A stretch of DNA of 64,000 bases from Apophysomyces variabilis (taxonomy: Eukaryota; Mucoromycota; Mucoromycetes; Mucorales; Mucoraceae): positions 124,001-188,000 of the forward strand of contig MZZL01000403.1 of NCBI GenBank assembly GCA_002749535.1, written 5' to 3'. Under the pieces are notes generated by a model, which saw only the letters and a list, made by a program, of their open reading frames with translations, ran no database searches and was not told the origin of the DNA. Of the stretch, positions 32,665 to 45,576 are shown one piece after another (positions within the stretch are counted from its first letter, which is position 1; each line of letters starts with the position of its first letter). The translations under genes were made by a program, and so were the position numbers.

Positions 32665-34953
32665 AACAATTTTGTACGTCAGGCAATATGTAGTTACAGA
32701 AACTGACTTGTAAGTCAGATTGATTATATGTCGGATGGATAACCATAGCGGGCCAATGTCTGAATACATACGTTAGGATAGGGTCGCATCGGTTAAAACA
32801 AAATGGATGCAAGCACCAAAGATTCAACCCCATAAATAGTCATGGATAGTTAAAGCAGATTGGATAAATACCAGTAACATCTGTGTGGAGCCCTTGTTAT
32901 AATTTACGATAAAGCTAACAGATGATATGTGCGACTCAGAAAGAAAACATAGAATATCGACGTATAATCATAGATGTACTTAATATAAATGTTCTTGCAG
33001 ATATACGATATATTATACATTAATCACACTGTAGAAGATACTTTATCCCAATAGTAGGAAACCAATGCTACAGCATTTGGTTCATCCACTTCCTCGTATC
33101 TAGTCGGGAAATACATCCTAACGTAGATAAACATTCGACGAACTATACATAACATTGTCAGTTTCTTCTGCAGAGCCACTCTTTCTCCGCTATCCTTTTT
33201 ATGGCCAACGCAATGTCCTAAACAGAGTTTCTTTCTCTTCATCGTTGTCCTAAATATTGAAGATCAGTAAGTCCATCAACTTTTTCAGAAGGAAGCCAAG
33301 GTACATATAGTGACAACAGCTGTGTACGTAGGAATGGTTAATGCATTTTAACTTCCCTGATAAACTTTGTATGGTTTGTATATCAATGATGTAGAATCTG
33401 TCTTTGGCATTACTGCTGGCAAAGCAGTCGCAAAAAAGAGAGGCCTATATAGTTGGCACCACTTCCGTTGCATAGGTCTACACTACGATACAGACTATAG
33501 ACAAGGTGCGGGGCTGTTTTATATCAATTTTGATTAGCAATAAAGGCTGAACATCTAGTTCTTGCACAACTTTTTCTACGGTTTTGACATAAACATGAGC
33601 GAAGCCAATGCTGTTTCGCTACAAAAGTTATTACACACCATATGTTTCCTGTCGCTAGCAGTTTAATCGTTCATCCCTAACTCAATAGGCAAGAATAGCT
33701 GGATGAAGTTAAGAGTGCTCAGCCCATCAATCTTGCCCCAGAATCACTGCACAGGCCACCAACACTGCGGTAGAGTAGGCGTTTTCTCACATTGTACCCC
33801 TGGTTAATATATAATGTTTTACCCACTTTCCCATGGGGGGAGCAATCTTCAGTGTTGTTCAGTCTCTCCTTTCCCAGAAGAGAGAAACTAGCAAATGTAA
33901 AATATAAGCAGTATGACAGTGTATGCGCGATTCCCAGGAACTGCGTCAATATTTATATCACGCGCTTTTAACATGGTTTTTTTTCTTTTTTATGGGGTTA
34001 TTCGCGTTTTCTTTTTACTTATCCTTTTTTTTCATAAACTTTTTCCTCTTCTTTTTTTTACTCCATGGTATTTTAGTACTTCTCTATCAGCAAACTCACT
34101 TTCACAATGTTGATGATATATCATCCTAATGATATACAACCTTGACCTAAAAGTGTGTTCTTTACTGGTAAGCTTTTATCTTCATTTGACAGCACCTCAT
34201 TCTTTTTTTTTTCTTTTGATAGCCGATATAATTGCAGCATTATAGGAAAGCTTGCTTCTTACTTTTAACTAAGGTATTTTGATTGAACGGCCTAAATGTA
34301 ACTAATCTTAACTTTTTATTTGTCGTGTAGAGTAGCTTTTCCTTTCTTTAAAAAAATGGAAACAGAGAAACATGACATATGTTTTAATGGTACAGATTTT
34401 TTTTTACTTTGTACCTTTAATTACTCATCAAGATAATCTTTTGTAGGCCTATATATAATGCTGCCGTTCGTTATTGCTATGCCGTCTTAGGTATGTTAAC
34501 ATGTTAGCTCTTAGAACGTTTTACTAACTATTATTTTTAAAAACTATGCTTTTTTAGCCTTCAGTAATTAGGTAAGATTATATAGGTCCAATCGTAAAGT
34601 TAGCTACCTGTTAGTACGTTATATTATATATCTTCAAATAAAATAAAAATGCTTGTTTTCTCTATATATAAGGCTAAAGAAGTTCCTTGTACATGATAAA
34701 GAAGTGTATTTTATTGGCTAAAATAATGAATGCAACGAAAAGAGCATCCAATCGGAAAGACGAGATAAGAATCATTAGCTCCAATGGAATGTATCGTTGC
34801 AAACAAGTTAATCCAATAAAAGAGCTTAAAGAAAAGAGTACGGTCGAATAGAATTCTAATGTTAGTTGTTGAATGCATACAACTTATTCCAATAGCATTA
34901 ATGTAATTACGTCTGACACATACTGTTCTATCCAATAAATAAAGGTATAGAAG
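32665..34953. other. Gene-poor AT-rich interval
   Basis: About 2.3 kb of strongly AT-rich sequence with T-runs (for example 33975-34060 and 34202-34220). Short open frames show no known motif; those near 33913-34129 are low-complexity Phe/Leu tracts produced by T-runs. Confidence 0.45.
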
Positions 34954-35079
34954 GTGGGTAAAATGTGGTTGAAAGGTACGTTTCACCCACTTGTCAAAAG
35001 TTTTACCCACTGAGTAAAGCGTGAGTAAAACGTGAGTAATATTTGATGTTTTACCCAAATTTTACCCAGGGTAAAACGT
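34954..35079. repeat. Cluster of TTTTACCC/GGGTAAAA motifs in both orientations
   Basis: Within about 125 bp there are at least five copies of TTTTACCC or its complement (GTGGGTAAAATG, TTTTACCCAC, TTTTACCCAAA, TTTTACCCAGG, GGGTAAAACG), plus the related CACCCAC and GTGAGTAAAACGTGAGTAA. Orientation alternates, so parts can fold into hairpins. Confidence 0.7.
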
Positions 35080-35318
35080 CCTTTGAATTGCAGTGCAATT
35101 AGTTGGATAAGCGTGATGGGATATTCAGAGTATTCTTCATATGGCAATCGCGGAGTCTTCTTGGAATCCTTTCTATGCATTGTACGCAAGCTTCCTTGAA
35201 GATCATTCTAATAGTATCCGTCAATAGTAACATCTTCTAACGACGTAGCCATGGTTTATGGTTGTACGTTATCCGGAGGCACCGAATAGAACGTACTGTG
35301 GGGCTCATGAACGTTGAC

Positions 35319-36450
35319 CTATTTGTCTTTAGGAGAAGATATACCGCAGTTTGTTATGCGCAGCAAGAGTTTCCTGGAATTCAGGAACAGCTTCACCCTA
35401 AATCTGGTGGTTTTGCTCAAGGCATCGGTAACACGATCTGCAATGCTGATACTCGTGTATATATGACCTAGGATGCTTGTGTTCTGAAATTCATACCGTT
35501 TAGATCGGCTTATATAAAGTGAATATGCACCTGGCATAGCGCATGATCTCATACCGGTCGAAATTTCTAGTTTCATGGTCTCAAACCTTCCAGAAGAAAA
35601 CAATCGCAATTTCAGTAACAAGAGATCCTAAAATTTTATAGATAGTACACGTTGTCTCCAACGTTCGTTAAGCTATAATGCCACTATACATAACAGGAAC
35701 CCAATCCATTCCATGTAACGTGCACTGCCAGGTTTTTTGAAGATACGCGCCACATAGGCAGTATTTCCCAAAGATGAATTCGCAACCTATAAAAATCAAA
35801 GTCACAGTCCATTAAGATTAAATGTCGCAATAAATAAAAAGCTTTAATGCCGTCCTTTTTCTGCTTTGTTAGCGTCAAGTTCAGTTTGCAAAATGCGCCA
35901 AGCGAATTCGCAAGATGAACTTTAATTTTTGAAAATAAAAACATATCAATTGAATAACGGAGATCACTACGTTTATATCGTGGAAAATTTTCCCGAATCC
36001 TGGCGATATTGTATGCTGACGTTCCCCATCGCTTCGTCGGTAGCACGTTGTTGCGACTTAAAAAACTAAGGAAGGATTTCTAATTGTTTTGTCCGTTAAT
36101 TATCGGTACGTTTGGTGCTTAAGATTGGAGCCAAGCAAGTGAATTTCTTGGAAAACGAAAGTAGAACTCCGAAAGAGCTGCAAATTAGCGAATAGATTTA
36201 GTGACCATTGTATCCTTTTGCTATCGTGCATCCCCTAAGCAACACTACACCGTTGATATGAAGCATGCCGTCTCTCTATATACTGATAAGGTATAATACT
36301 TTCTGTAGCAGTTCCGACCACCGTTCCTTTAAGGGAACCAATTCCACTTTTTTTTGTTTCATAAAAAGATCCACGAATTTATGGCACGCTTCTGGAATCG
36401 ATCTCATCAAAACGAATTTCTGATTAGATTCGCGAGGTCACTCTGCAGCT
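35319..36450 (-). pseudogene. Fragmented coding remnant, unidentified family
   Basis: Three minus-strand open segments follow one another without compatible joining: one near 36300-36440 (includes ACHKFVDLFMKQKKVELVPL), one at 35684-36046 (includes SKIKVHLANSLGAFCKLNLT) and one at 35319-35621 (includes MKLEISTGMRSCAMPGAYS). Composition is protein-like and stops separate the parts. They may derive from the same kind of repeated family as the spacer pseudogene. No function is proposed. Confidence 0.35.
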
Positions 36451-37206
36451 CAATGCAGCCGTATTACATGGAAATCAATGCAGCAGCTTTTGCATCGACA
36501 ACAGTCATTCTGCCCAAACACTGATATCAAGAAATTACTCTACCTAAGGCAGGTCCAACGCCGCATACGCAGGAAGCGATGATGGCTGTTTCTGAGTTAC
36601 ATTGAGCAGATGACCGATTTCGAACCCATGGATGACACTTTGTTATTTTCTGCTATCTCAGTCTAAGCCATACGCATCTTCCTCGGATGTGGTGCATGAA
36701 TAGAACCTTTTTTTCTCCGTATCAGACGGTGTTTGAGTATCGCCGGGAAGAGCTACCGACAGACCGGTATATGTTACCAATTCAATCGGTGAATTACCGT
36801 GCTGATCAAAGCTTATTTCGTGCCAATTCTTAGAATTACCTTATTCATTTAGTGACAGAAAATGATGTAATCCCTGTTCTTACGTATAATGACAAGAGAT
36901 GATAGGGTACATCACTTACATACATATTGTGCTACCATTCCTTTTTACAGTGTTGTTCTGTTATTATCAGAACCCCCCGTAAGTGCTCTTCTCGGACCTA
37001 AACAGTAATAACTCGCAGCATCTGTTAATGGCCTTGTGTTTGTGATCATATCAAGTCTTGGTGATCCCGAATTGTGTAAACCAGTTTGGTTTGACAAAAC
37101 GCTGTTCTGACATAGCTCGCCGTACCACAATCGCGGTGATTCAAATAGCTTTCAATTTGAAGGGACTCCAAAGCTGTGTTTTCCTGAGTATTTTTTTTCC
37201 TACACC
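36451..37206. other. Upstream region of TRM3
   Basis: About 750 bp holding the presumed TRM3 promoter; no further feature recognised. Confidence 0.4.
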
Positions 37207-40200
37207 ATGGACTTTGCGTCCGTGCCTCTACAGGCATTATTAGCACAGAATGCCCATCCGGACCAGTTACTCTCGTTTATTCAGCAACTTGATCGTCATT
37301 ACCGCGAGACCGCCGAGGATGAGAAAGATCGCTTTGGGACGTTGCAGATCCTGTTACCGACATTGAAGGCATATTTGGCTCGTCTACAAGATCGCGTAGA
37401 GGAAGAAAATTGTTTGGATACCTACCTACGTCCATTGATGCTTCTAAGCTTTTCACAGGATGCTATTGTGTCAACTGAGAGCGTTCACCTACTGGGTCAA
37501 GCTGTTGCCCAATTTATGATACGATCTCTCCTGGGATTAGGAGGAAAGCTAAAAAAGGAGCAACAGCTAGAAGATACATTTGATGAAACTGTGGTGGAAC
37601 CTCATCCGGATCGACTTTTTGGCAGATCATCCTTAATGATACTTCTCTCTCCACTTGTTATGGTTATGGAAGTCGAGCCAGATTTTGTTGATCTGCAGCC
37701 GATCCAATTCATCATGCAAACCAAGAGTTCAGACTGTGATGCTGAATGGGAAGCCTTAAAGTCTGAAGCACATTCTCTCGGGCGAAAGGTTGAAAGCGCA
37801 AAATCTCGCTTCTTGCTCCAGCACGATGATGAAGCAGATGATAATGCAAGTCTATTTAGCAGTAACACCTTCAACACCGCAACAACATCCAGCGAAAAGT
37901 CAGTAACTGGATTACTTGATCTGGAATGCTGCCTTGATGTACTTTGCCGATTCGTTCGTTCTATGTACGATCGTGATAAGCTTGATTTTGTAATCGACGA
38001 TGTCAGCATTCAATCGAGGGAATCATTGTATCGCTGGATGGATATGATCATGGCAATAGCCATTGCAATGCTACCCTGTACCGATGGCGGGATTCGTTCC
38101 AAACTCACAAACGAATTAATCCCTACTCTATTCCGTTGGCAACAGCAGGATCTTCGCGTCGAATTGGGCGATAACGTCTTCCTGAAGAAGCGTACCGCAT
38201 GGTGTCAGGTAGGATTAACGAGATTCGGGGAAGAAAAGGAATAACAGGAAGAAATGTCATTGTTTTTGATTGGACAGATGCTGTGGAAGCGCACACTTCA
38301 AATATTTGGTCTGCCAGCAACAAATTTGCTGAGATCAGAATGCTATGGGCTTATTGCCAAATGCTTTGATTTTTATTTTGGATTGAATCAACAATATGAC
38401 GACCGAGCCATGCCAATAGTCCACCTGGACCTGCGCTTTGACGAAGACTTTTTCAAAATCCTACAGGTATGCGTGTTATTCGGAGGTCTTTCATATCTTT
38501 AACATTTGTACTACCTATAGAGTGGGCTTCGGAGTCATGATGGATTGGCCCGGAAATATGGATCATATATTATGAAACGTATCATTGACTTGACCGTTAA
38601 GTATCCTGATACTGTAGACCCTAATAATGAATGGACTACCTATTTCTGCTGGTCGAAAGAAAAGTCCCAAGATTACCAGGACTTGTGGGACGATTGGTTT
38701 CTCTTGTACGACACTATGCACGAATCTGTAGTTCATTTAATCGAGCCCGTACTTCCGAGATTTGAGCTGCTTTTATCGGAGAAATCTCCACTTGATGCTT
38801 CTTGGTGGATATTGCTCTTCTATCGCGGATTTCAGAATGAAACGGCATCAGTGAAGAAAGCCATCTTTGAATATATCTTTAGCATTCAAAATCCAGCATG
38901 CTTAAATATGCTGGGAGTACAGAGCGATTTTATCTTTGGTACGCTCTTCAAAGACCTGGATGTTACTGGTTTGTACAGTGTTCCTACCCAAGGAACGTTG
39001 GTGAGTCCATTTGGTGAGCATCTGAAGAGTTTCGTTGTCCGTCTCGTCCAGGCATTTGAGCAAAGACAGGATAAGGTATGCATTCTTTAATTGTTGCCTA
39101 CCAATTTCTGACTATGTATCGCAGATCAAATTTTTGCGTCAATTGATCCATCATCTGACTCATGTTGTCGGAAGTTACGTCTTCATTCTTTATTTGATGG
39201 AATCTCTCACCGAAGTAGAACCCGTCTCGGCTTGGGGCACGGACGAATTGAAATCATTACGGTACCTTGTTGATAGACATCGTAATTTCTAGTAAGCGCA
39301 AACTTATAACGCGGAAGTTTAGCTGTCGTTTGTAACCTCTGATGTTCATATAGTTACAGCAACCAAAAATCAAAGATGTACCTGCGTAAACTAAGCATTA
39401 TGATATTGGTGAAATTGTTGGATATGCCCACACTGTCTTTTTCGGATGTGGCCAAGTAAGATAGTCTAGAATAACAATCGAGCTAACTAATACTGCTACC
39501 AGGACTGTATCTTCGCTTGTCACGGATTACCCGATCTTGTCAAATAGCTTAGAATATTCCACCCTTCAGAATTGGCTTGAGAAGCAGGTGTCAAAAGATG
39601 GTGTACGTGTCATACCGATAGCTTATTATAACTGACTTCAGCATCTCCAGTCGTTGCAGGATATATTAGATCAGTTAAAAGAACGAACCGAAGCTTTTAT
39701 ACTGGAATCCATGTCAGAGGGTATATCTGGAAGTATGTAACTAACAGTTTTCACTCACTGTTACTATAGACGTACCAGTCACTGTTTTACGTAACCAAGC
39801 CAATGTCTTGGCAAGATTGACTATCTTCGTTGTGGCAGACAAGCAGGGTGTGCCTCAACCTACACGCATATCTTACCTATTTTCATCCCTCCTGGAAAGG
39901 CTTCAAGAATCACACAGGTTGCCAAACCAAAGTCTAGAAACCGTTCTTGTTCTTATGCTTTCTTATTAGCAACATCAGTCTTTTCAACCGTCGCTTGATC
40001 TTGCTCAATGCAGTATTGGATATGTTCACTATTTGCTTTGTCGATAACCAAGGTAAACTAGTCTCGCTTATCTCGTTGCTTTTATATTCATAAGAAATTA
40101 GACGCCAGTAGTTTGATTGGCATGTCTGATCAGCTATCGCTATCAATACTTAAGCGCATCGACAGCCAATACTTGAACACCGACGATGATAATGCTACTG

Positions 40201-43200
40201 GTTAGCTAATATATACTAATGATTAATGAGGAATATTCAGTGTCGATGCTATAGATGATGATCTTATTGAATTATTACTGTCCGCCACGCGACGTATCCT
40301 GCAAGGTCGGGCAGAATTCGATCCTGATACCCGAAAACAGCTTATAAGAGACTATAACTCTAAATGTCTTGAACTTCTTCAGGCTCGTAGCACAAGTAAG
40401 ATATAACCAATATCATGCTAATTCTAACACTTGTGCCGTCGCAGGTCTAGTGCCCAACAAAGAGTTGTCGAAACCAACCCATGTCCGGCTATTAGGTATC
40501 ATTTACAATGCTGCTGTTAAATATTCTGTGAGCAACCTTAGCATCGATTCATCGGTCACATCGCTGCTATGCAATTTACAAATCCGAAGGACACCCGAGG
40601 CATTGCGCTCAAAGTAAGAAATATCCGCTCGTTACCGTTATATCAAGTTTAGCTAATGTAATAAATAGGACCTGGGGCGATGTGATGTCAACATTTATCC
40701 GATACAAGTGGGAGGCCATGGAAAGCGTTCTACGATACGCGTTGAATGAAAATGTATGTAGATCAGCGAACTATGAGATGGCATCATTAACTTAACCACG
40801 TGAATGCTAGGCCGATTCCGACTTGAGCAACATGTTCGACGCTGCCGAAGTTTACGAAGTGGCCGTCGATCAATTGGACAGTGCCAACGAGTTATGTGGT
40901 GAGGCGATCATTAGTTGCTTGGGTCAGATAATGGCTTTCCCATGGGAAAAAGCCGCGGAAATGGTATAAGTACGAAGTAATCGTCTGCAAGAGACTTAGT
41001 TTCTGTAGGTTCAAACTTTCATAGACTATGCCAAGGAATTATTGAAAGAGAACATACATCAGTCGAAAACTTATCCTCGTCTAATGCGGGCTGTTATACA
41101 AGCGATTTTTCAGCCTGAGTTACTCTCTAAACCTGAACTGAATAAGGATGACGGCCCTTTGAAGAAGGTACAAACAGAAGACAACCGATCTTTTGCTTAC
41201 CAAACCGAAGTTATTTGATATGGTACTAGAGATTGGCGAGCTGAAGCCATATATAATGGCACAATGCGCTCAATGTTTACATGCGTATTGGTCCACGTTC
41301 ACGGAAGAGGCAAATTCCTCTATGCTTCAGTATCCGCATCAAATTGTGAAATTGCTGATATTTGGGCCCTTAAGAGACAGAGAGGACCAAAAAATAGAAG
41401 CTTCTGTTATGCGAAAACTTCAGAGCCCATCCATCGTGGAAGAAACACAGGGGTATGAGCGATAAAGGTATCCTTGTATATGGCATTTACCATTTTGTTT
41501 TAGAACGGTAGAGGGCGTGTTTAATCAAAATGACTACCTTGTTCGTGTTTTGATGAACGATCTCCTTCTACGATTAAATATGGATGACCAACAACATGTC
41601 CATTTTGCAGAAACAGTATTGACCGAACTTCTGAATGTCAGTCAAAATGACACTTTGTACGAATACATATATACGTCAACGATAGAGCATCGTCAAAAGG
41701 TAATGTGAATACAAGTCCCAACTGAGGCTAAGGAATTTCGGTCAGCTGAGAACCTGGTGCTCTATCTTACTGCTTCTTGATTTTGTGCAAGAGTCCAACG
41801 TGGATAGGTTTATCCAATTAATATTCGATGTGATGCGAAAAGAAACTGTCATCTCCGTTCGATGCTATATGGAGGTACGTCAGTTAACATTTATTAGACT
41901 AAAACGTCCTAAATATGGTTAAAGTGGGCGATGATACGATTGATCTTGACCTTCCCATCCCGTTTGCATTTGCTTTACGAAAAGCTTGATATTGTGGAAA
42001 GCAAGCCCCATTTTGTTATTTCTCTTATCACTGTAACACTTACTCTCGGTGATAAGCTTCCTGATGAACTAGCACGAGAGTATTTCGACAACGTAGGTGC
42101 AGCCACAGCGAGAAAGCCAAGTACTTATTGTATGATAGATCTTCAAACGGTTAGGACCTTGGCTTGCTACGAATCACTTCTCTATTCGTTTGTATGGCTA
42201 TTGCTCATGGATGCGCAATTGGGCAAGCTGCAAGAGGAGGTATTTATGATTGTTAAAGCTTTGATGTTTGGCTTTATTTACACAGATTTAATAGAGGTCT
42301 GAATCCTGATCTGGAGCAGAATCAATATCTATGTTCCTTCGTCAGCTTTTTTGATCGTTATCCAGACTGTGTGAAGGTCTTTGACAAGATCAAAACCAAC
42401 TTCTACATGACAGAGTTTGATCCTATCGCGGACTACAATATTGAGTTCATCTTTCGGCAGATGATGTCGGCATTTGATGTCATTGACAACGAAAAGATTG
42501 CTTCGGTTAGTTCAATATAATGTTGTCGGAATTGGCTCAAACAATGTGATATTTATGTAGAGAGCGTTTATGAGAGTGAACCGGAATCCTGTTGAACGAT
42601 GCCCTTTCATGAATACTGAACGCCGATCGATTTACACGTCAGCCGATCCAGCCGAGTTGATCAGTATCACCGAGCAAGAGACAAATGCTTTAGCGGGGTC
42701 AGGGGAAGCATCGTACCAAAAGAAGATCACTCCTTGGGAAATGATGCTAGAAACTGATGTGGATTTAACGAAATCGTTGGTCCAAAAAAAGGTAATCGGA
42801 ATTCTTTAGATATCATCCATTTATGAGACTTCTTGTCCTATAGCGCCGACGCAACGACATTATCGTGATTGCTAGTCTTGTCGATCGTTTGCCTAACCTT
42901 GCTGGTATATTTAGAAAGTATATTGTATATTATGAGGTTTAATTTTCTTTTTCTTTTTGTAGGATTATGTCGAACATGTGAGATATTCAATGCGTCACAG
43001 TTGGCTGTCTATAGCTTGAAGGTATTAACAAAGATACACAACCGGGAATGTTCGGTTATTTATATATGATTTCCAGGTTAAAGATGATCCAGCTTTCACC
43101 AGTATCAGTGTTTCATCAGAGGTAATCCTCTGGCCGAAACAGCGTACTAATTGAACACTAATTGGATCGCATAGAAATGGATACCGATGATCGAAGTACC

Positions 43201-43546
43201 AGAGTCCGAGGTGGCTAATTTCATGCAGGCAAAGAAGGAAGAAGGTTACGTTCTCTGCGGATTGGAACAGACCACCAACAGTGCAACATTGGGAGAGTAC
43301 GAGTTCCCCGAAAAATGCGTACTTCTACTTGGGAAAGAACGCCAAGGCATACCTGCTCAATTACTGCAAATGCTGGATCAAACCATAGAAATCCCACAGT
43401 ATGGTATTACAAGATCGCTCAACGTCCATGTCAGTGGTGCGATATGTATTTACGAATACACCAAGCAAATGCAATGGAGACAGCAAATGCCTCCTTCCCA
43501 TACACCATCTTTGCATTCACCCTCCAGTATTGCACCTTCCTTATAA
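37207..43546 (+). CDS. TRM3: tRNA (guanosine-18-2'-O)-methyltransferase Trm3/TARBP1 (SpoU/SPOUT family)
   Basis: A large gene with more than twenty exons split by introns of about 45-70 nt; first exons are 37207-38208, 38278-38466, 38521-39075 and 39125-39291. The estimated product is around 1,600 aa, as for Trm3/TARBP1 (roughly 1,400-1,600). Most of it is a helical HEAT/ARM-like region with no motif. The C-terminus is a SpoU methyltransferase: DIIVIASLVDRLPNLAGLCR across a splice (42850-42975), EIFNASQLAVYSL, KWIPMIEVPESEV, GYVLCGLEQT, then the SAM-binding knot CVLLLGKERQGIPAQLL and IEIPQYGITRSLNVHVSGA. It methylates the ribose of G18 in the tRNA D-loop. Start at 37207 is the first ATG of the open frame. 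Its 3' end converges on THOC7 300 bp away. Confidence 0.94.
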
Positions 43547-43852
43547 AGTCATGTAAATTTAGTACGTAAATTCATAAAGATTGATCGTGTCTTCACAGCA
43601 CATACTATGTTTTCAATAAGTGCAAAGAATCACTATCAGACCGTAACTAAAGCTTAGTATAGAACTAATTCGAGTTATGTCTTTTTCGCTCTCTATGGAA
43701 CCCTATTTCACCTCAAACCCAGGGAACCTCATATCTCGGATCCCTGGCACAAATCGCTAATCAAAAAGAAAATAAATACAACTATAAGTTTAATAGGAGA
43801 TTTTCCGATCTGCCATGGATCGATTTCACTTGATGCTAAGCACCTATGTACA
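43547..43852. other. Convergent 3' intergenic spacer
   Basis: About 300 bp between the stops of TRM3 and THOC7; AATAAA-like sequence near 43771 could serve polyadenylation. Nothing else seen. Confidence 0.4.
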
Positions 43853-44864
43853 CTAGACACCATTTACTACAACCGCTTCATCCTCACCATCAGCTACCAT
43901 TCCTTCTTCGTCTGCATTTTCATCTTCATCTTCGTCTTCGTCGTTTCTTTCCTGGAACCTGTGGAAACCGTTCGTAGTTACTTTATGATCAGGTGAACTA
44001 TTCTCGTCGTCTGACACGGATTCCTCTTCCTCAGATGATGCGTAATCTTGGTCCATGTCCTGAAGCATACGCTGTGTTTCATGCTGGTAAGGGGAAATCA
44101 AGCACAGTTAATATATATATTCGTTTTCTTCCAAAAGAATTGCTGTGGAGATTACCGTTTGCGCACGTTCTTCGTCGATCGACGCCTTCAACGTTTTGAC
44201 ACTCTCTACCAATTCTGAAAACTTGCGTTTACGGGATTCGAAAGCCATTTCTTTATTGCCCTTTTCTCGTTTTAACATATCGATATCCCGTTGTAATTGT
44301 TCAATGGAACTATACTCATGTTCATCGATCATGAATAAGAATATAAATGCAGACACTTACGCGTGATACGCATCTCTCGTCTGGAGTTTCATGATTTCTC
44401 GAGCGACTTTGTCATATTCCAATTTATTGTCTCGTCCTTTCTGTGCTATCTTTAATTCCTCTTTCAAACCGGTTATCCGTTCGCGTGCGCCAGCAATAGT
44501 GCTACCAGTGCCGTCCACAATGTTTGCATAATGCTCTATGTCGCCTTCATTTGCTCTTTGAATGTGTGCGTGTCGTTCAAGGCTGGTTCGATAGTTGGAT
44601 ATTTGAATTAATAGAGATTCGTAACTATGTTGTCTAGATAAAGATAGAAAATGCCAAGTATAAATGTGTTGTTCCTGTGCAGTATACATGCGTACGCTGA
44701 TTCGATGGATTCTGTCTTTAGGGATGCCAACCATGCAACAACTTTCTTTTCTAGGTTCTTGACAGGTCGATCATCGATGGCCAAACGAGTCTTAAGCACT
44801 GCTTCTACATAGACTTGATCAGCTTTGCAATTATCATCGATTCGAACATGCTACCGTCGTCCAT
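43853..44864 (-). CDS. THOC7: THO complex subunit 7 (THOC7/Mft1-like)
   Basis: Exons 44855-44864, 44696-44822, 44361-44633, 44156-44309 and 43853-44083 join to 264 aa. The N-terminal LKTRLAIDDRPVKNLEKK matches the THOC7 start region. Then comes a long coiled coil: ISNYRTSLERHAHIQRANE, IAGARERITGLKEELKIAQK, NKLEYDKVAREIMKLQTRD and SIEQLQRDIDMLKREK, with ETQRMLQDMDQD near the end and an acidic Ser/Glu/Asp tail. THOC7 is part of the THO/TREX complex coupling transcription to mRNP packaging and export. The first exon is only 10 nt (MDD plus one base) and the first intron only 32 nt; without that intron a stop interrupts the frame, so the start is the uncertain part. Confidence 0.88.
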
Positions 44865-45576
44865 TGATAGAAGTGAAAGAAAGAGCGAAGTGATTTTTGA
44901 GTGACTTGGTACTGATTCAAATTTCGGGGATCTGTGCTGCGAAAGGAGGCTAGGAATCAATCACCATGTTCTAGCGCTCAATGATTTGTCCTTGCAGTCT
45001 GGATACGTTCCAAAAAGTTCGGACCACCTATCGCTCCATTAAGGTCCCTTGAGAACTTTTCGTTTGTAAGCCTTCTACTGCTTGGGGCTGTCATAAGGAA
45101 AGACAGAGGTAAGGAAACGCTATATATATGCAATGATAACCATATATTCCGTCTAGCGAGCAAATTTTGGTGATATTGACAGCGTTTACCACTCTGCATG
45201 TTCTTAAATGGCAGAAAAAGTATGCCTTTAAAAGTCTCGATCTAAATTTACTCTTCTAGACCTCGAGAAGCATACTAAAAGCTCTCCTCCAAAACTTAAA
45301 CTGCCGACAACATTGGCCTCAAGTTTTTGCCTTGTACCTTATAGGTTGCATCTAACGGAAGCTTCTATATTCTTGCATAGTCATAAACTGTGAAACAAGT
45401 GCTACGGTGTGCGGATATGTATGTATTCTTTCAGGATTATCACTGGGACAAACCTTTCTCCGTCGACAAGCCTTTCTCTAAACGTATGTTATTTCCCAAA
45501 ATAAGTTTACAACGTAGGAGCAAGTTACTTTGATATTACATTTGATAAATGCAGGTTGAAAAAGATGGTCCAGGTA
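44865..45576. other. Intergenic, THOC7 promoter and COG8 3' flank
   Basis: About 710 bp. Short open frames (for example 44978-45199, minus) have no recognisable motif. Confidence 0.4.
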
